A DNA stretch of 64,000 nt from Plicaturopsis crispa FD-325 SS-3 (GCA_000827205.1 KN832556.1:1399849-1463848), one strand, 5' to 3'. Positions 33,256 to 46,352 are shown, counted from the stretch's first letter. Program-made: numbers and translations. Notes: generated from the letters alone by a model not told the origin.

Positions 33256-33725
33256 TAATGCTCGATTGTCGTGTGATTTAAGGACTTGCGAAGAGATATT
33301 TTGGACTGTTGCTGCGGTGGGTAGGTGACGCGCAGCTGGAAAGGTTGATCCCAAGTTCTTTGCGAGTAAAAAAATCAGGATCGCTGTGGACGTCGATAAT
33401 CTTTGTCGACCGCTCGTGTGGCCTGCTATGGAGCTTGAAATCACCAGGGAAAAGGTAAGTCCTCAGACGAAAAAGAGATGGACGTGGTAGTCACTTGTCA
33501 AGGTGCGAATAGACGCTGGTAAAGGCCAGGGAAAGCTTAAGAGGTGGTAAAATGCGAGAGCGGACGACAAAAGAAAAGGTGAAAGAAAGGGGAAGATTCA
33601 AAAGGCGGGAGCGGCGGCGACATATTGAAGCCACGTGGTCTTGATAGACTCGCTCCTCCAACAAAATGCGGCGTACACGTTGAGATACGGCAAAGTACAT
33701 TCATCTACACGAGGATAGTCGACCC
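33256..33725. other. Upstream region of the coiled-coil gene
   Basis: About 470 bp lie between the chosen start of the 1268-residue protein and the stop of acetoacetyl-CoA synthetase on the same strand. Part may be leader or a 5' exon of the former. No conserved coding sequence was seen. Confidence 0.4.
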
Positions 33726-36502
33726 TTACAGCTTTGATTTTACCTTGTGGTCGCCTCCGGACAGCCCCTCGATGTCGCGGTATTGATAATACAGCTGCAA
33801 CGCCTCCGGGTTTGCCACCGTTCCACTTGGCTGCACTTCTACACCGCTCACAATCTGCTTGACCGCGATTTCGATTTTCTTGCCATTGACGGTGTACTAG
33901 AGTGCACAAGGATACTTGTTAGAAGGCTTTAAAGTATGATGGAGAAGAAAGGGACGGACCGGAATATCACTGGTCTCGAAGACGTAGCTTGGCACATGCC
34001 TCGGACTTAGGCTGGATCGAATCGCGTTCTTGACCCTTGCGATCAGGTCGCTCGTGCATGTATGCCCGGACCGCATCTTCAAGAACAGTAGGACGCGTTC
34101 GTCTTTGTCTTGTGGCCGCCTTTGGCCAACGCACAAAGAGTCTTCGACGACGCCGGAAAATGCCTCCATGACGGTGTATATCTCGCCCGAGCCGAAGCGA
34201 ACACCAGAGGGATTGAGCACGCCGTCACTAGAGCGAGAGCCATTGAATTAGTTGATGATTCACGGAGCCCGCACCATGACCAGATCGACATGCCTGCGCC
34301 CCAAAATCATAATGCCTTTCGTTTGAGGATTTACCGCGATGAAATCGCCCTGCCTCCATATTCCTACCCAATATCAGTCAGTGCCATTCCCAGTCGAATG
34401 TGTCCTTAATGACTAACCAGGATAGGTATCGTAGTACGCCTTGCGAAACTTTTCGCCCGACTCGTCTCCCCAAAAGCACACCGGAATGGATGGGTGCGGC
34501 CGCGAGCATACTAGCTCGCCAGGTGATCCAGTGTCCTCGATGTTCTTTCCCATGGAATTGAACACCTCAACCTTCATCCCAAGAGATTTGGCTTGTATCT
34601 CTAAATTGGTGAACGTGTCAGTACATAATACACATGAAACACGAGAATCTTTACCTCCTGCATGAACCGGCAGACTTGGAGTGCCCATGACAACTGCACT
34701 GGTTTAGCGTATCCATTCGGTATAACATCCAATATTCGACTTACAGTTGGCGAACACATCTGTCCCGCCGGAATGGCTTACAAGATGAAGGTTGCGGCGA
34801 AAGGCCTGCTGAGCCCACTCGAAAACAGGCGGGGTCAGCACAGCACCGGTAGATGCCAGGATACGGAGCGATTCAAACGTCGCCAATTCAGCTGAGATGC
34901 TCCAGTCAGACAATTTACTACAATCATAGAAGACGAAGGCATGCATACACGGCGTGATACCTTTCCCCTGCACTTCTGCTAGAAATCGAGGGCTAGTTCC
35001 GAACATCGAAACCCTTGAATTGTGTCCCCGATGTTAGCTATGTGTTACCCTGCAGGCAAGTAGTGGAACGCGCACTGTTGGTCATCGATAAATTTCAAGA
35101 AAGAACGTACATCTGGATAGAACGGGGACCCGTCATACAGAATAATCCGTGCACCACAGGCAAGGCCGCTTAGCATAAACGGCCACATCATCCATCCCGT
35201 CTGTGAAGCGAATTTGAGGGTGCGTCATTTTCTGGAGAAGGGTCGCTAAATACCGTCGTGTACTGGAAATATGTATCATCGGGACCGAGCCCGAACCCTA
35301 CACCGAGATCTTTCTTGCTCTGCAGCAACGCACCCTGTTCCATTACAGTGCTTAGTGGATGTCAAAGAACGGTCGACCGGTAAGATCACTCACCCCGCCA
35401 GAGTGAACGATGCATTTGGGTTTCCCGCTAGTCCCGGAGCTGTATAAGATGTACAAGGGGTGATTGAATGGTAGTTGCTCGAAATACAACTCCCGCCCGT
35501 CGCCGGTGGCGAGAAAATCATCGAGCAGGGAGCTATTGACGAAGTGTCAGCGTGCGCGTCGTTCTCGACTTGAATATTGAGCAATAACGCGACCTTTCGG
35601 AGACTCCGTCCGTGCCATCAACGTGTCTACCCGTCAGGGTACTGGGGAGCAAGACGACATGTTTGAGACCCTTGTTGGCAAGTGCCTTCGAGACCTCTGC
35701 GACCTTGCCAACAATGTTGATTGTCTTGCCTGCATACCCGACCTCTGTCTCGGCAAATATAAACTTGGGCTGTATCTGGGTGTATCTGTCCAGAATCCCC
35801 TGGCAAAGTCGTGTCAGTGGGTGCATGGCAAGGTGCACGCACATACCGGCTATACCTGCGTGCCCATGTCGGTAGCCGTACTCGAAAATATGGCTCCGAC
35901 GCTAGCCGTCGCGAGCGCGACCACCACTGCAGTGATAGAGTTGGAAATAATGGCTATATTGACAGCCGTACGTTAGTACACTAATCTGCAAATGACATAG
36001 ACAGCACGCGCCCGCTACTCGATCTCCCACCTGCAGGCCGTTGACTCTCAAAGCCGCCGCCATTGCGCGCACCATCTGGCGCAGCTGTCGGAAACTATAG
36101 TGGGACACCCGTCCAGATTCACCCGACGCCGTGCAAGCAATAGCATCGTCATTCCGATACAGCAGGTTCTCTGCATAGTTTAGTCTCGCGCCCTTGAACC
36201 ACAACGGCACCTCCTTAGATAGCCCATCCGAAATGACCGTCTCCGGTGGAACAGAGTATATGACACCGGTAAATTGCCAGAGATCGAGCCAGAACGTGTA
36301 GTCCTCGACTGAGTAGCGATGCAGATCGTGATAATTCTCTGCCGGGTATATGAAAAGGGCTGTTCCACTCGTGTCAATCGCTAGCGAACGCACTGAGATC
36401 CAGGCCGTGTTTGTGGTTTATTCTCCTCCGAAATACCTCTACGCGGGTGTGCTCTGGGTTTGTAGGTTTCCATAATAGACGCGATTGAGAGAATAGCGAC
36501 AT
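33726..36502 (-). CDS. Acetoacetyl-CoA synthetase (acetoacetate-CoA ligase)
   Basis: The first exon reads [44 protein letters not shown] intron then rebuilds the family stretch [29 protein letters not shown]. Adenylation-domain motifs follow across several introns: [45 protein letters not shown], the phosphate-binding loop [42 protein letters not shown], and SGEIYTVME. The carrier-domain lysine motif is [13 protein letters not shown]. The chain ends in DHKVKSKL. The enzyme activates acetoacetate to acetoacetyl-CoA with ATP, feeding sterol and ketone-body carbon. The upstream boundary lies 225 bp from the divergent SEY1 start. Identity is firm; some internal exon borders were not resolved to the base. 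Confidence 0.93.
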
Positions 36503-36727
36503 CCTTTCCCGTCAAGGCCGCCCGCAGGATTGTGTGCGGACCAGTGTCAAGGTCGTGGAAGAGACCCAGGGAACATGCGCGAGACAATGTGGGGTAAGCG
36601 AAATACACCCGTGGGAACAACCTTCCCAAAGTAGTCACACTGTTATTGGGGACGGCGTCACCGTCTTGGGCCCGACTGCCAACTGTATCCACTTCTCTTC
36701 TTATACCCTCTACCATTCTTTAGCGCA
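36503..36727. promoter_or_regulatory. Divergent promoter region of acetoacetyl-CoA synthetase and SEY1
   Basis: Only 225 bp separate the two divergent start codons, so both promoters must overlap or adjoin. No TATA box is evident on either side. Confidence 0.5.
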
Positions 36728-39700
36728 ATGGCCAGCGCAAATCCTGCAAACGATATCCTTCCGCCTGGCTTATCAGGCAGTGCCAAAGCCATCAACGGAC
36801 ACGCGACCGCTGGGGCAGGCGCCTCGGAGCGGGTCCAGGTCGTCAACGACGAGAAACAATTCACGTATGTACTTCATGCGCTAGCAGTCGGTTTAGCGCG
36901 TTGATTGAGACGTATAAGCTCGGAACTGACCTCTCAAATTGAGCGGTGGGGGCTTCAAGATGCCGGCTTTGGTTATAACATTGTTGCCGTCTTTGGGTCG
37001 CAATCGACCGGAAAGAGTGAGTCTGCGCGTGCGCGCTGGCGTTTACGATGAGCTGAACGCGCACTGTGAAGGCACCCTACTGAACAGGCTGTTTGGAACG
37101 ACCTTTGATGTCATGGACGAAACACGAAGGCAGCAGACGACGAAAGGTGTGTGGCATGTGGCAGGCCTCAAGGATGCAGACTGAGCTGTTTTAGGAATAT
37201 GGATGTGTCGAGGGAAGAACATGAATGTCATGGTCATGGACGTCGAAGGAACCGACGGGCGGGAACGAGGAGAAGACCAAGTACGTCCGACCAAAGTTAT
37301 GTATCAGAGGGCGGCCCACTCAACGCCGCATAGGATTTCGAGCGGAAATCCGCGCTGTTCTCCCTGGCATCGTCTGAAGTGCTCATAATTAACTTATGGG
37401 AGCACCAAGTCGGTCTGTACCAGGGTGCAAACATGGGCTTGCTCAAGACAGTCTTCGAGGTTAACCTCGGTCTGTTCGGCAAGAAAGCGCAGGACGGGTG
37501 AGTGTCTATGCGTTTATATGTACGTCTGCGTTCTAAGAAAACTCACAGCACGAGCGGCCGCACGTTATTACTCTTCGTCATCCGTGACCACATTGGCACG
37601 ACCCCGCTCGCCAATCTCGAAGCGACGCTGACCGCCGACCTGCAGCGAATTTGGGAGTCGCTCTCGAAGCCTGCCGAGCTCCAGGACCGGAAGCTGTCGG
37701 ACTATTTCGACCTCGCATTCACCACCCTCCCGCATAAGGTCCTCGTTCCTGATAAATTCGAGGCGGAAGTTCAAGATCTGCGCAAGCGCTTTGTAGATAA
37801 AAGCTCACCGGGCTACCTGTTCAAACCGGCGTACCATAAAAGGATACCAGCGGATGGCGTTGCATTTTACATGGAGGGCATCTGGGTTGGTGTAGTTTCC
37901 TCGCGAACAATGGCTTCATACTTACGCAGGGACTATTTCTATAGGAGCAAGTGCAGACCAACAAGGACTTGGACCTCCCCACACAACAGGAGCTGCTGGC
38001 ACAGTTCCGGTGTGACGAGATATCAGCAGTGGCATTGTCCGAGTTCAATGAGCAGGCGAAGTCGCAACGGCGACCCATCGAGGCCGGGCGCGTCGTAGAA
38101 GGTCTTGGTAGACTCATGCGGAACTGGAGAACAGAAGCTCTCAGTGAGTTGTTTGACGTTACATGGATATAGCTATCTGAATATGTCGCTCTTAGCTCGT
38201 TATGACCGCGATGCATCACGATACCACCAAGGTGTTTATAAGCGGAAGCGGGCCGACCTTGTCGCATCTCTCGACTCCACGCTTTCACCCCTCTTCCTGG
38301 GCCAGCTGAAGAATCTCCATAAATCATGCCTAGTAGCGTTCAAAAAAGAAATGCTCGATGGTCTCCACGGGGACGAATACAACTTTGCGGATGTTGTTGG
38401 CAAGGCGAGGCAGCGGTGCGAAGAGCGATTCAAGGAGGGCGCGGAGGAAGCACGTGTTGAGGATACCGACGAATGGAGCTGGCAGGACGAGATGGGCCTT
38501 CTTCAGGAAGAGATAGGGACCGTCGCAGACCAGTGCAGAAAGGACGAAACAAAAAAGATGGTCAACCTCATCGAGGCAAGTCAAACCAGGCCAATCTCTA
38601 GAATGCAAATGACTTACATGCCGGCCTACAGCGGAATTTCAAGAAACAAATTTCGGAACCGGTCGACCTAAGTCTTAACCGGGCAGCGCCAGATATGTGG
38701 GATGGGGTCCTTCGAACTTTCAAGGAGACGCTAGATAAAGCTGAAGCCACCTACCTATCTAAAGCACGAAGTACGTACCTCCCGTCGAAGGCGTTATCAT
38801 GACTATCGACTCACCATTCAATGTCTCTTTAGGCTTCAATTGCACCGAAGACGAAAACGCAACATCCCTCGCTGCATTGCGCACTCGCGCGTGGCTTGCG
38901 TTGCGCGCGAAGGTGGACGAACAGACAGCGGACCCGGTCATACTGTCCAAATTGCGCGCACAGTTCGAGGAGAAATTCCGTTATGACGACCAAGGCGTGC
39001 CGCGGGTATGGAAGCCGGAGGATGACATCGACGGTGCATTCAAAGAAGCAAAAGACCAGGTCCGTAGCTCGCACATGCAATTTCATTTGGCCGAGGCTGA
39101 TGTTCGAGTAGACACTCGAGCTTATTCCCTTGTACTCCAAAATTACGCCGAGCGATCCGGCGAATGCGTACACCCTCCCGCCGTCTGCTATCCCCACCTC
39201 GACATCCACCTCTTCCCTCGACGACGAGTTTGACTTCCCGTCATCCCTGACCGTATTCTCCGAGACGAAGGCCTTGGATCTTACGAATCGGTTCCGCAAG
39301 GAAGCGGATGCCTACTATGTGGAGGCGAAGCGGAGCACTGTGTCCAGTGTCGCCCAGATACCGTATTGGATGTACGGCGTGCTGGTGGTGCTGGGCTGGA
39401 ACGAGGCCATGGCCGTCTTGTTCAATCCGCTTTACTTCACCTTCTTGCTTACTGCATTAGCGGCTGCGTGGGTACCATCCCCTCCGTTCATTGTAATCGT
39501 TACTGATCATTGTGTCTGGGTTGTTTATTAGGTTTGCCATCGTTCAGCTGGGCCTCGTCGGACCACTATTCCACATAACGAGGAGGGTTGGCCATGAGGT
39601 AGGGTGCTCTCGTCCTTTGCTTCCTGTTCTACCGCTGACCAATGCCTTCAATTCCCGCAGGTCCAACGTCAAGCGACCAAGAAGTTGCGAGAGCATTTCT

Positions 39701-39807
39701 CCGAGCCTGCCCTCGCGCCACCTGTGCGTGCTAGTTCTGGTTCGCCGGGATCGTATGACAATGGCGAGTCGGACACCGTGAGGCGGCGGCGGACGGAGCC
39801 GATGTGA
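36728..39807 (+). CDS. SEY1: Sey1/atlastin-type dynamin-like GTPase of the ER
   Basis: The G1 loop [19 protein letters not shown] is rebuilt across an intron of about 60 nt. Next come the switch region [13 protein letters not shown], the G3 motif [14 protein letters not shown], and [40 protein letters not shown]4 is the RDH form ([12 protein letters not shown]) usual for this family. A long helical bundle follows. Near the C-terminus is a pair of transmembrane segments ([19 protein letters not shown] and [22 protein letters not shown]) and a basic cytoplasmic tail ending RRRRTEPM. Sey1 fuses ER tubules by GTP-driven dimerisation and shapes the tubular network. Around ten short introns are present. 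The start at [15 protein letters not shown] precedes the conserved domain by about 60 residues. Confidence 0.95.
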
Positions 39808-40958
39808 GCTTCATTGCAAAGGTATAGATGGACAGTGGACGTGTGCCCTATGGATGGTTCCCTCGTGTAATTAACCCTTCAATGACCCTTATTATTCCGA
39901 TCTTGTCTGGACCCCTTCGAAGGATTCCCGGCATTTTGCACACAGTCGACATTGCTCTTTGCGGTGGCCTGCGTCGTTGTTCAACCAATCGCCACGTCAA
40001 CATTGGGCGTATCTATTCACTGGTTTCGAGAGACTGAGTGTCAGTGTCATATCGGTAAGGTGTAAGTACGTGTTCCACATTTCCGATTTCGCTACACTCA
40101 ATATTCGCTCACTTAACTTTCTTGTAGATCCAATCGTTTGAGAGATTGCGATCGCAGGCTGCTCGCCTCCTACAGCCCCATCAAAGCTGTCATAATCCTG
40201 CTAATGCTGCCGGCCAATGACTCCACGAACTACAATTTGAAAGGTCCGTCTGATTCGTTTTTGTGGCACTGAGCCTGAAGCCACGGCGCGATTCTGATAT
40301 GCACATCGGGACTCAGGCAGCGATCAGACAGTGGTGGGATGCAGCGCCAAATTTGCCCACATGCTAGTGCGTGCGGGATGCGGAACTCGCATTCAGGAAT
40401 GCGCGTGTTCTATCTTGGAAAATGTTCAACGTTCGCTGTCAATGAAGAACGCGGCCAAGAATCGATTGATACCACAGTTCACGGTATCCCCAAATGGTCT
40501 GGAGTAACAGCAGACCGATGTCCGAGCTACATACAGTCCGTCGGTGACACTGAGTAGCCACGCCACTGTCATAAGTACAAGATGTCGAAAGGGTCTACTA
40601 GTGAGTCAAGCTTTCAACTCTCAGTGCAGACTATGACTGATTGTCCCTCCGGCTGTGATGACCTTGTTACGCAGCGCTCATATTTAAACAATGAATACCC
40701 GTCTTCCATTTGTCCGTTCGTCTGTCCGCCACGGTCCGCCCTTACGCGACATCGATGTCGAACTCATCATCTTTTCCAGGCCGACTGTTATGGCGGGTAC
40801 GCGAGACCAATTTGACTGGACCTCGTATCTATTGACATTCCACGTGGGAGATCGCACATATACTTGACGCACCACCCCACTGACCAAGGTGAATGGGTTT
40901 CCAAAGGGGGTTTAAACAACTGTCTTATCTCCCGATCTTGCCACACAGTCTGACATAG
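39808..40958. other. Region without recognisable gene
   Basis: 1.15 kb between SEY1 and the O-methyltransferase. The open frames are short, without motifs or splice logic. No inverted termini were noticed. Confidence 0.45.
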
Positions 40959-40965
40959 TATAAAG
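40959..40965 (+). promoter_or_regulatory. TATA box of the O-methyltransferase gene
   Basis: TATAAAG lies 72 nt upstream of the start codon at 41031, in a position expected for a regulated fungal gene. Confidence 0.5.
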
Positions 40966-41030
40966 TCCAGTTAACTCGGCCGTAGTGGCCTCTCGCACCC
41001 AAATTTTGCGCGGACCACACAACGCTCATC

Positions 41031-42972
41031 ATGGCCTCCGCTGATACCAGTTCTCATATCGATGCCCTACTCTCCCTCATTAATTCTGCGGCTCAGCAGG
41101 CTGTCGCAGAATTCCAGAAGGGTGGGCACGGAGTACCGACTCTCGATCATGCTCACCCGAACGATACTATGGTCGACACGCTACCCATGCGGAAGGCTAT
41201 TCAAATTCTTGAAGGTGCATGCGAGCAGCTGTGCTCTACCTTGGCACAGCCCGCGCACACTCTAGTCAATGTAAGACCTATGTACGGCAAGCTTACTTCT
41301 CTCTGCGATACTGAATGCGTATCACACACAGCGGAGCATGGCTCATTTCGAAACAGCTTGCCTCCGTGTTGTCGTTCAGAATAGAGTGCCCGACATTTTA
41401 TTGCGCGCACCGGACGGAATGCCTGTGGCAGAGCTCTCCAAGGAATCCGGTGTCGAGAGCCACAAACTTGCGCGGATCATGTGCTTGCTCGCGACGAAGC
41501 ATTGTTTCCGGGAAGGTAAACACGTCCTGCTCCTGTACACGTGCAACACTGACTGTCCTTTACTCCTCGTAGTGGCTCCGAATGTATTTGCCAACACGCG
41601 GCTTTCCCGCACGCTCACTCAAGACAAATACCCCAATTTTGTGGACCTTATGGCCTCAGAACCGTGCCTTTCGTCCTCAAACCTCCAAGAGGTTATTTCA
41701 GATGAGAAATATGGCCCCTCTTTTGAGCCATCACATTCGGCGTACGCCCAAGCTTGCAACAAGGACAAACCTTCCGGAATTGAATTGTTTCCTTGGTATG
41801 AGACCCATGTACGTTGCCAGTATACTTATCTGGATGCTGCCACACAACTGACAACTTTGCATGATTTGTAGCCCGAAAGATCTGAGGTTCGTTATTTTAC
41901 TTTTCGTATTGCTTCGAGACACGACTGACATGTCGACGAAGGTCTTCAATCGTGGCATGCTTGATCAGTCGTTTGTGAACATGTCGTCGATGATCATAAC
42001 TGGTCAGTCTATTGCACATTATTACAAGTAAAATCCCATATTGAGTGAGCATGGAATTGGTTTAGAATACCCCTGGAAGGACTTCCCGGCCGGAACCAAG
42101 ATCTGTGACGTCGGGGGCGGCGTTGGTAGCTTCCAGTTGGAGCTTGTGAAGAGCCGTCCAGACTTCAAGCTCACCATCCAGGACCTTCCCCATGTTCTCG
42201 ATTTGGCGCAAAAAGTATGTCGAAGTACTTCGGAGGTGTTTCCCTCAAAATGGATGGTCACCTTTGCATTCTAGCTCTGGACGGTCGAATGCCCTCAGGC
42301 CATACAAGAGAATCGGATTTCTTTCGTCCCCGTGGATTTCTTCAAGGAAAGTCCCGTGGCGGGACAAGACATATATTATGTGCGTACATTGGACTGTTTC
42401 ATTTCCGGTGTACTGACGTGCGCGGACATAGCTCCGAAATATCTGCCATGACTGGCCTGACAGAGAGTCCTTGAAGATCCTACGTGGTATCCGTAAAGTA
42501 ATGACCAAAGACACGCGCCTCCTCATTCGTATGTGTCATCAGCATTGTCTTCCCCCAGTGGACTGACTATTCACGGTATGTTTGCTGCAGAGGAGATTGT
42601 TCTTCCATCCCTCTATCAGGACGAGACACACACGTTCACGGAAAAAGTAAGTAGGGCATGTCTCTCCCTTGAACTAATGCTTACCCTTGCGTGAAACTCT
42701 GCAGGCGCCTTTCCCACTTCTCCCGAATTATGGCGCTGGGAGAATCCGGAACTACAACATGGACATCAATTTACTGTGTACATTCAACGGCCAAGAACGA
42801 AAGCTGGAGGAATGGCTTGCTTTGACGTGTGTCCGGGTTATGGTTTCTCAGAGCATGCTCAGTCGTTTCTAACACACTCTATGGCAGAACGGAAGCTGGA
42901 TTCGTTTTGCGAAAGGCTTGGGATCTTTGCGAAGTTGGCCTCATGGAGTTTGTGATCGCAGAGGAAAACTGA
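41031..42972 (+). CDS. SAM-dependent O-methyltransferase (COMT family 2)
   Basis: The N-terminal helical dimerisation domain is visible in MRKAIQILEGACEQLCSTLAQPAHTLVN and FETACLRVVVQNRVPDILLRAPDGMPVAELSKESGVESHKLARIMCLLATKHCFRE. The catalytic domain has the SAM motif ICDVGGGVGSFQLELVK, LTIQDLPHVLDLAQK, RISFVPVDFFKESPV, and YYLRNICHDWPDRESLKILRGIRKVM, with the catalytic His in CHDW. The end is TEAGFVLRKAWDLCEVGLMEFVIAEEN, read across the final intron. Many short introns are present. Fungal relatives methylate phenolic or polyketide hydroxyls in specialised metabolism. The substrate cannot be predicted and no synthase gene lies nearby. Confidence 0.9.
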
Positions 42973-43585
42973 TATTCGTATCTTGTATTTTGAAGGCTCC
43001 GTCAATGTATGTATCACTAGTTTCAATTTCTCCTCCCCCTCACGTCACCCGCGCTGAATGTGAGGAGGCGCGCTAGCACATCAACCTCGTCTGTCGAGTA
43101 GCGTAGGCCTTGGTTCATCTGCCTGGTCTTGGGTGTATGATAGATTTACGGGCCATGGCAGAGATGAAGGTCAAAGATTTGATCGACAACGCTGCAGAAC
43201 CAAGTACTAGTCGCATGCCCTTGCATGTAATATATGTCTATGTAGATAGCGTGCGTGATATGGTATGTATCTAAAAGTACGTGTTGCAGCCCAGCGCAGT
43301 ATCGTGCAGTCTGGTTAGATCGAGGCAAAAGTGGGGTCCAAAAGCGAGCAGTAACCAGATATTCAGAATCCCATCAAAGAAAAGCAAAAACAAACCCAAA
43401 GCAAAAAAGAAAGACGTTAGTTGGGGTCGTGGGTCATGGGCGGGGATGAGGAGGTCAAGTCTATGGCGGAGGGAAGAGGATGGGTGGGGAGGGGGGGAAG
43501 GTCCGAATAATAATAGCTAAACACCGATAGCAAGGAACACAAAAAGTTCAGAGGGGTAAGAGCACATCCACGCCCGGTGGGCTGC
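42973..43585. other. Convergent 3' region without gene
   Basis: About 610 bp between converging genes. It has A-rich and G-rich simple stretches (AAGCAAAAACAAACCCAAAG, GGGGAGGGGGGG) and no recognisable coding sequence. Confidence 0.45.
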
Positions 43586-44526
43586 TTAATGCTTTCTGCC
43601 TTTCTTCTTCTTTCCGCCGTTGAGAATCGCACCCGCGGACTGGATGGATTTTTGAAGGTCGCCGCTCTCTTGCATCGCGCGGAGGGCAGCGATGTCGTTG
43701 ACAGCGACGCGCTTGCCGCCGATGAGGAGGACGGGGAGGTCTTGCGCTTCGGTCAGCCGGAAGATAAGCGGTGTCAAGACGGCGGCATCGTCTGTATACC
43801 GGATTAGATAAGGTATGCGAAAAAGACGGGAAAGCATACCTCGCTGGTCGACTTCAAAGATAGTGGGCTCTGGGCGGAGGTTCAGGCTTGCGAGCGTCGT
43901 CTTTATCTCACGCGATAGCGGCGAGTGCGTCTGTGCAGTCGATAAGCAGAGATTCCTCGATTGAACGAGCATCGCACCTTTGAGAACAACATGACGGGAT
44001 TTGTCGCCCAGACGTCGTGCACAATGTGCTCGACCTCCTGCTTTGCCCGTGCGCTGCGCGTGTCAAAGTCGAGCACAAGCTGCGGGTCGATTGGCTTCGC
44101 TGGATCCACGCTCGACGGGATCACGTTTTGGGGTAGACTCGCGATGAAACTGGACACGGCCGCGAGCTCCTGCGCGTCCGTGAGCTGCACCTGCGGATTC
44201 TTGAGGCGGAAGAGTCGCGACGCGGGTAAAGCCTCAGCGTCAAGCGGAATCTGTGGCACCGGATTCGACCCTGTGCGCATTCGTATTGGCGCGAGTGCCA
44301 GCGCAGGTCGAGAGATGAAGAAGACATATGTGGAGAGGACGATGAGGGAGAAAAGGGCGAGGAATGTGGTGCGGTATTTCGGTTTGCGGGGCTGGACTGT
44401 AGCGAGCATCGTGCTTATCGACAACGGCAGGTTCAAGGACATCGGAACTTGCCCAGGAGTGCTGCTGTTAGGCTGGGGGAGGTCGGTAAGGGGAAACCGG
44501 GTGGAATTGGTGCGGCGATGGGCCAT
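43586..44526 (-). CDS. Membrane-anchored glutaredoxin-fold protein lacking the active-site cysteine
   Basis: This is a type II membrane protein. A cytoplasmic stretch of about 50 residues is followed by one transmembrane helix (TTFLALFSLIVLSTYVFFI) and a glutaredoxin-like domain: VMLFSK, THSPLSREIKTTLASLNLRPEPTIFEVDQR, DDAAVLTPLIF, then LPVLLIGGKRVAVNDIAALRAMQESGDL. An intron falls exactly between FSK and the active-site segment, as in the paralogue at 46607-47487. There the motif is TYCPYS; here it is THSPLS, so the nucleophilic cysteine is a serine and neither CxxC position holds cysteine. The cis-proline (LPVL) is kept. The tail is lysine-rich (KKKKGRKH). Yeast Grx6/Grx7 are the nearest known type. 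Oxidoreductase activity is unlikely; iron-sulfur binding through this Cys is also excluded. Confidence 0.82.
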
Positions 44527-45349
44527 TTGTGGTGATTATAAGGAATGTCAGACAACGTTATTCACGCGTTGTAGGCTAGAAGAACAGCGAATTAAAGCAA
44601 GGACCGATAGCACCTCGACCAGAAAGAGAAAAGGAACGTTTGTTCGCGATAAAGCTGAGGGAAAAGTGCAGTCCAGCGGCAAAATATTGTTGTCTTTGTT
44701 CCCCCTGGCCGGCGTTGGCCTCAGACGGCATGCCCGGCCGACGCCTTGGCCTTGATCGGCTGTTGTCCAACTGCACAAGTTGCTCTCGATTTTGCTTTCC
44801 CCGTTCTTGTTCTCGACATGACAGCACCTAACACAGTCTCACGGACCCAACGAGGCGTCGTCGACAGAACAGCATTGGAGCACCACCATAATCATTGTGT
44901 TTGCGCCGTGGCATTCGAGGGACAGAAGCACGGCAAGTCCTGTTTTCATCGGGAAGATCTAGCACGGCACACACTACTTAACCCCGGATCGAACCTGTAC
45001 ACGAGGCAAAGATGAAATGTCTGCCGGGCTTGCAAGTGGGCCGGGGCATGTGTAGCCTGTACGAAGCGACGGTTATGACGGCGAGCACAAACTTATCGAT
45101 GGCGGTCCGGAAAATGCGCGGACGTGGTTCAAATGTCGGAGGGGGGATGCAAAGACTCTGTATTCAGTGCCCACCTGGAAGATATAATTTATTTCTGCGT
45201 AGCTGTCGTACAAGGCAACCCTCTGTGAGATCATGAGAAACATCAGTCTCTATCCCAGAGCGGGGATCAACGGAAGTATAACACACCACACGATGATCAT
45301 TCCCAAACGCCACAAACTTACACGGTGTATGAACTGCTATCTGCGTTGG
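44527..45349. other. Region without recognisable gene
   Basis: About 820 bp between the glutaredoxin-fold gene and the HAD gene, both on the minus strand. No feature beyond short open frames was found. Confidence 0.45.
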
Positions 45350-46352
45350 TCAGGACGCCTCGGTGTAACGAGGCAGCCCCCAGTCCTCGGGTTTGAATTC
45401 CTCTAGCGAACGAAGGACCGCGTCTGCACGCTCCGAGCCCGTATATTCCACGTCGAGGAGATTCGCGTCGGGGACCCATACGACTGCCGCGTGCGAAGAT
45501 ACGGTGATCAGTTGGGTTTGGATGCAGAAGTAGGCAGGCCACAGATAAACACACCATTCATTCCTGCACGCTTTCCAGCCTGCATTCCGGGGATGGCGTC
45601 CTCGAACACCAAGCCCTTCGCTCTGTCCGCCAGCTCACTCTGACTGCACTCCGAGTAATATCCGTATCCCACTGGCCGATGCAATTCCTGCCGCGCAGCG
45701 GCTAGAAATATGTCCGGGTCCGGCTTACCTACTAGTTTTCTTTTCCCGTCGCGCCCCCCCACGTCGTCGTCTCCGCAGATTACCCGGCCCTCAAATAGGT
45801 CAAAAACGTCTCTCAGACGGCCGGTCTTGAGCTCGTAATTGCGTCGGCGGGACCCGGTGGCCACTGCGATGGGTATACCGTGTGCATGGAGGTGCCTGAT
45901 TAGCTTTTCGGCGCCGGGGAGGAGTGGCACGCTGGGCCAAAGCTCATCTTGGAGCGCGTTTCGTTGGACGAGATAATCGGGGAGTGTGAGGGAGATGCCG
46001 GGGAAGAATGAGAGTAGGTGTTTCGCAGCTTTGTGTTCAGCTACATCGCAGTGAGTACGCGCGCCCATTTGTTCATGATCAACTGTGGATCGGACCTACG
46101 TTTCCCCATGCACCCGCTCTTTATGTCCCAAGTCATCTCGACGCCGTACGGCGCGAGTATTTCGTCTGCACCATTTCAGAAAGCTATTTTTCACCGGACA
46201 ATTGTATGCTTACTGGTGACCTGTGTGTATATCTTCTCCGAATCGAGCAAGAGACCTGTACGCGCGTGGTTTGACGCGTTATACACCTGGAAAATGTGAC
46301 TCTGCTTACCGTCCATGTCAAAGATCACATACTCGATTTTTCGATCTGCCAT
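45350..46352 (-). CDS. HAD-superfamily phosphatase, HDHD1/glycerol-3-phosphatase type
   Basis: A short first exon MADRKIEYVIFDMD joins GLLLDSEKIYTQVT, giving motif I DMDGLLLDSE. The next exons read ILAPYGVEMTWDIKSGCMGK and AAKHLLSFFPGISLTLPDYLVQRNALQDELWPSVPLLPGAEKLIRHLHAHGIPIAVATGS, where TGS is motif II. The motif III lysine is in KLVGKPDPDIFLAAA and motif IV is LVFEDAIPGMQAGKRAG. The end is VVWVPDANLLDVEYTGSERADAVLRSLEEFKPEDWGLPRY. The cap sits between motifs I and II, as in class I HAD enzymes. Fungal and animal relatives dephosphorylate pseudouridine 5'-phosphate or small sugar and glycerol phosphates. The substrate is not decided by the sequence. Confidence 0.9.

Noticed and set aside
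43961-44755. 264-codon plus-strand frame
   Set aside because: It is antisense to the glutaredoxin-fold gene, whose protein is clearly conserved in the other direction.
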